Of a stretch of 64,000 nt of DNA, positions 61,577 to 64,000 are shown in pieces. Numbering within the stretch: position 1 is the first letter of the stretch; each line of letters starts with the position of its first letter. This DNA is from Bacillota bacterium (GTDB lineage: Bacteria > Bacillota > Clostridia > Peptostreptococcales > Anaerovoracaceae). The notes below the pieces were generated by a model, which saw nothing but the letters and a program-made list of their open reading frames with translations, made no database searches and was not told the origin of the DNA. The DNA lies in the NCBI GenBank assembly GCA_019420525.1, contig JAHZHA010000003.1, positions 51,410 to 115,409 of the forward strand, given 5' to 3'. The position numbers and the translations under genes are program-made.

Positions 61577-63106
61577 ATGAAACCGTTTCCATGGTGGACA
61601 GAAGAACAGAGAGCATTTCAGCAAGAAGTACATGAATTCGCAAAGGAAATCGCGCCCCGGGACGCGGTAACCAGATGGACGCGAGAATTTCCATACGATG
61701 TTTACCGGAAAATCGGCGAAAAAGGATATACCGGCGCGGCAATTCCGAAAGAGTACGGCGGACTTGGCCTCGGCGCCACGGGTTCCTGCATCCTCGCGGA
61801 CGAGCTCAATGCACTGATGCCGGGCGTGGGAAGAATCGTCATCGGAAACATGAACGGCGGTCTTCGCCAGATCATCGAATACGGTACGGAAGAACAGAAA
61901 AAGAGATTCCTTCCTGAGATCGCATCGGGAGAGATCGGAGCAGTCGTCATCACCGAAATGATGGCCGGTACCGATGCCGCAGGTGTATCTGTTTCGGCGA
62001 GAAAAGAAGGCGATCACTACGTGCTCAGCGGAAAGAAACGCTTCATCGTGGCGGCGGGAACGGCGGACCGCTATTTCGTCTACGCGAGGACCAGCGATGA
62101 TCCGGCGGATTATAAAAAGCGCAAACATCTCAGCGCCTTTGTCGTGAAAAAAGGAACGCCGGGCTTTACATGTGAAAAAATTAACGAAATACTGGGATTC
62201 GAGAATATTCAGAATGGTTCTCTCGATTTCGATCATGTCGTCGTGCCGGAGAGTGACCGGATTGGCGCAGAGGGAGAGGGCTGGAAGATCATGATGGCAG
62301 GCCTCAATTTCGAGCGTACGAATATCGCAGCCGGCACGGTGGGATGGCAGAGACTTCTTCTGAATTACTGTGTTCCTTACGCGCAGAGAAGAGTCCAGTT
62401 CGGAAAGGCCACGGCCGATATTCCTGCAAATCAGGACAAAATCGCAGATATGGTGATGCGGCTCAATATGCTCCGGAATTCCGTCTACTATACGGCTTAT
62501 CAGTGGGACCGCGGCGAGGATATCACCATCGAAGCCAGTTCTATCAAGGCCATGGGTGTTCAGATGACGCTGAAGTCGGCGGAAGACGCTACACAGGTCA
62601 TGGGAGGCGATGGTGTCAACCGTTTTTATCCGGTTCAGAACGTGTTTGAAGTATCGAAGACAGAACATGTGGCAGGAGGTACAGTGGAAGCCTGCAGGAT
62701 GACAGTGTTCCGTTCGGCGCTCAAACTCATGAAAGAAGATCTGCAGATGGTGCGCCGCGTCATCGACGATGAGACAGGCGTTCCTGTGCCTGCATACGGC
62801 TTGAATGAAGACCGCCTTCCTGTCTCCGACACCAACGTGCTGGCTGTTCTGGCGGAAGATTACAGAGCCAATCCAGGTCTTCACATGACAGTGGAAGATA
62901 TCATGCAGTACGTCGAAGGCAGTGCCGAAGAGATCAGCGGGGCTGTGGAGCGTCTGGCAGAACAGGGGAAAGTGATGATTCTCCGTGACAGAAAGACGGG
63001 CGGTGTTCGTCTGGCAAAGGCTACTTATGAGGGACTGGATGAAGCTTATCCGAAAGACCATTACAAATGGTTTCCGAATTGGGTGACGGAAGAAAGAAAG
63101 TTCTGA
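61577..63106 (+). CDS. acyl-CoA dehydrogenase with C-terminal winged-helix-like extension
   Basis: 509-aa flavoprotein. Residues 1-390 form the acyl-CoA dehydrogenase fold (GYTGAAIPKEYGGLGLG, VITEMMAGTDAAG, RRVQFGKATADIP, QVMGGDGVNRFYPVQNVFE). The usual catalytic Glu in the YEGT motif near the end is replaced (VAGGT); a Glu in GLNFERTNIA sits where isovaleryl-CoA dehydrogenase carries its base. The extra 110 residues include a likely winged helix (VLAVLAEDYRANPGLHMTVE, ISGAVERLAEQGKVMIL). AAGGGAGTTTATCAT sets ATG 61577. No etfAB or CoA ligase is in the window. Substrate unknown. Confidence 0.85.
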   Translation: MKPFPWWTEEQRAFQQEVHEFAKEIAPRDAVTRWTREFPYDVYRKIGEKGYTGAAIPKEYGGLGLGATGSCILADELNALMPGVGRIVIGNMNGGLRQIIEYGTEEQKKRFLPEIASGEIGAVVITEMMAGTDAAGVSVSARKEGDHYVLSGKKRFIVAAGTADRYFVYARTSDDPADYKKRKHLSAFVVKKGTPGFTCEKINEILGFENIQNGSLDFDHVVVPESDRIGAEGEGWKIMMAGLNFERTNIAAGTVGWQRLLLNYCVPYAQRRVQFGKATADIPANQDKIADMVMRLNMLRNSVYYTAYQWDRGEDITIEASSIKAMGVQMTLKSAEDATQVMGGDGVNRFYPVQNVFEVSKTEHVAGGTVEACRMTVFRSALKLMKEDLQMVRRVIDDETGVPVPAYGLNEDRLPVSDTNVLAVLAEDYRANPGLHMTVEDIMQYVEGSAEEISGAVERLAEQGKVMILRDRKTGGVRLAKATYEGLDEAYPKDHYKWFPNWVTEERKF

Positions 63107-63138
63107 GCCTCGCCGGCGTGTGTCAGAATCTCCTCATG

Positions 63139-63167
63139 TTGTAAAACAGAGATCGTTACGATATAAT
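63139..63167 (+). promoter_or_regulatory. promoter of the FadR-family regulator gene
   Basis: TTGTAA (63139-63144), 17 bases, TATAAT (63162-63167). The stretch TTGTAAAACA (63139-63148) contains TGT-AAA-ACA, resembling a GntR-type half-palindrome, so autoregulation is possible. Confidence 0.7.
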
Positions 63168-63187
63168 AAAAAAAGGAGTTTTTTTCT

Positions 63188-63895
63188 ATGGCACGAGTAA
63201 TATTATCAGAACAGACGGCGGACCGGATCAGACAACTGATCGACCGTCAGTATAAACCGGGAGAACGGATTCCTGCGGAGATGGAACTTGCCGAATTTCT
63301 GGGCGTCAGCAGGACGACGATACGCGAGGCTGTGAAAATCCTCTGTTCCGCAAATATTCTGGAGATTCGCAGGGGTCACGGAACTTTTGTCTGTGAAAAT
63401 CCGGGCCTGCCTGTGGACCCTTTCGGCTCCAAGGATATGGATGAAGAAGAACTGAAGAAAGATATCTTCGAGATGTCTCTCCTTCTGGAACCGGAGTTGG
63501 TGCGATTGTCTGCGCGCAAAGCAGAAGACAGCAGTATAGCTCGCATGAAAGAAACTCATCGGGAGATGGAAGAAAAGCTGAAGCGCTACCGGGAAGGCGA
63601 ATATATTCCGATGAAGGAATTCCGGAAACTGGATATCGCTTTTCACAAAGCGGTTATCGAAGGATGCGAAAATCAGATCATCTCCAGATCACTTCCGATG
63701 TTTCTCGCCACGTGTACGGAGTGGTACAGCGTATGGACGAGCCTCGATTTCGAAAGAGTTCTGAACAGTTTTGAATACTTCCATAAAAAAATTCTGGAAG
63801 CGGTAGAGGCTCATGATCCGGAAAAGGCATACCGCTATTCGGCGGATCACACCCAGGAAATCATCGATATCTACCAGAGTGGTTCCAAATCTTAA
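63188..63895 (+). CDS. GntR-family regulator, FadR subfamily (FCD domain)
   Basis: 235-aa DNA-binding regulator. N-terminal winged helix (about 8-72; AEFLGVSRTTIREAVKIL, IRRGHGTFV). The C-terminal all-helical FCD domain (about 90-225) carries the metal/ligand residues Asp and His in KLDIAFHKAVIEG and His in SADHTQEI. FCD regulators sense small carboxylates or acyl-CoAs and usually control nearby oxidation genes, here presumably the dehydrogenase and the FAD/Fe-S operon. AAAAGGAGTTTTTTTCT precedes ATG 63188. Confidence 0.92.
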   Translation: MARVILSEQTADRIRQLIDRQYKPGERIPAEMELAEFLGVSRTTIREAVKILCSANILEIRRGHGTFVCENPGLPVDPFGSKDMDEEELKKDIFEMSLLLEPELVRLSARKAEDSSIARMKETHREMEEKLKRYREGEYIPMKEFRKLDIAFHKAVIEGCENQIISRSLPMFLATCTEWYSVWTSLDFERVLNSFEYFHKKILEAVEAHDPEKAYRYSADHTQEIIDIYQSGSKS

Positions 63896-63903
63896 TTTTA
63901 TGA

Positions 63904-63932
63904 TTGAAATGATATATAAATCATGATAAAAT
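63904..63932 (+). promoter_or_regulatory. promoter of tRNA-Leu
   Basis: TTGAAA (63904-63909), 17 bases, TAAAAT (63927-63932) with TGA before it; start near 63939, a few bases before the tRNA. Confidence 0.75.
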
Positions 63933-63946
63933 ACTTCTCGTATTTT

Positions 63947-64000
63947 GCCGGCGTGATGGAATTGGCAGACGTGCGGGACTCAAAATCCCGTGGTGGCAAC
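63947..64000 (+). tRNA. tRNA-Leu (anticodon CAA), cut by the window edge
   Basis: Begins with acceptor strand GCCGGCG, then TG, a D arm with GGAATTGGCAGACG, and an anticodon stem CGGGA/TCCCG around loop CTCAAAA, giving anticodon CAA (codon UUG). The long variable arm and 3' half lie beyond position 64000. Confidence 0.92.

Noticed and set aside
61352..63061. Very long open frame on the minus strand opposite the acyl-CoA dehydrogenase gene
   Set aside because: The plus strand encodes clear family motifs with a ribosome site; the minus frame has no recognisable domain or start signal and is a codon-bias shadow. The same applies to long antisense frames at 8003-8947, 37876-38943 and 46165-47232.
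1..64000. CRISPR arrays, transposases, integrases or phage genes
   Set aside because: No regularly spaced repeats, terminal inverted repeats with transposase, or phage-like genes were seen.

Overview
The window reads as the chromosome of an anaerobic Gram-positive bacterium of the class Clostridia. It has mid-range base composition by eye, strong AGGAGG-type ribosome binding sites and the Firmicutes-style gene order pyrH-frr-uppS-cdsA-dxr-rseP-ispG...polC-rimP-nusA-ylxR-ylxQ-infB-rbfA-nrnA-truB-ribF-rpsO-pnp-deacetylase-M16. It also has a PolC-type replicase and 2-hydroxyacyl-CoA dehydratase genes. The amino-acid-fermenting Eubacteriales (for example Anaerovoracaceae or relatives) would fit, but the genus cannot be fixed from the sequence alone. 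I saw no phage, insertion sequence, CRISPR array or rRNA. One tRNA-Leu is cut by the right edge.

Left part (1-27.3 kb), mixed housekeeping and accessory genes: a VanR/VanS-type two-component system without resistance genes; a ferredoxin-domain protein; a membrane-anchored amidase; a Na/phosphate cotransporter with a PhoU tail and a long leader; ferritin; a YhbY RNA-binding protein; an SLH-domain L,D-transpeptidase; a chain of a lipase-like protein, a two-subunit ThrE-type exporter and a homocysteine methyltransferase/MTHFR fusion; the Ser/Thr symporter SstT; an LTA-synthase-like enzyme; a 2-hydroxyacyl-CoA dehydratase operon whose second gene fuses a dehydratase subunit to its activator; an MFS transporter; and a minus-strand operon cbiL / FHA-FtsW / PBP.

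Central part (27.4-54.6 kb), the conserved information-processing and envelope superoperon, with several lineage-specific insertions: a 72-aa PASTA miniprotein between frr and uppS, an NfeD/SPFH pair before polC, and a NifX-SlyD fusion plus a P-loop NTPase between polC and rimP. PolC itself lacks the 3'-5' exonuclease domain normally inserted in its PHP domain. Good promoters were found ahead of pyrH, rimP-nusA, rpsO and the M16 peptidase.

Right part (54.7-64 kb): nitroreductase, RelQ-type (p)ppGpp synthetase and YbaK deacylase, then a redox module of two different FAD-linked oxidase subunits flanking a GlcF/HdrD-like Fe-S protein, an unusual acyl-CoA dehydrogenase with a C-terminal winged-helix-like extension, and a FadR-family regulator. 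No electron-transfer flavoprotein is present in the window. This module, with a duplicated palindromic element in its promoter region, is the best candidate for an undescribed system. Other strong oddities are the exonuclease-less PolC and the dehydratase-activator fusion with an internal ribosome binding site.
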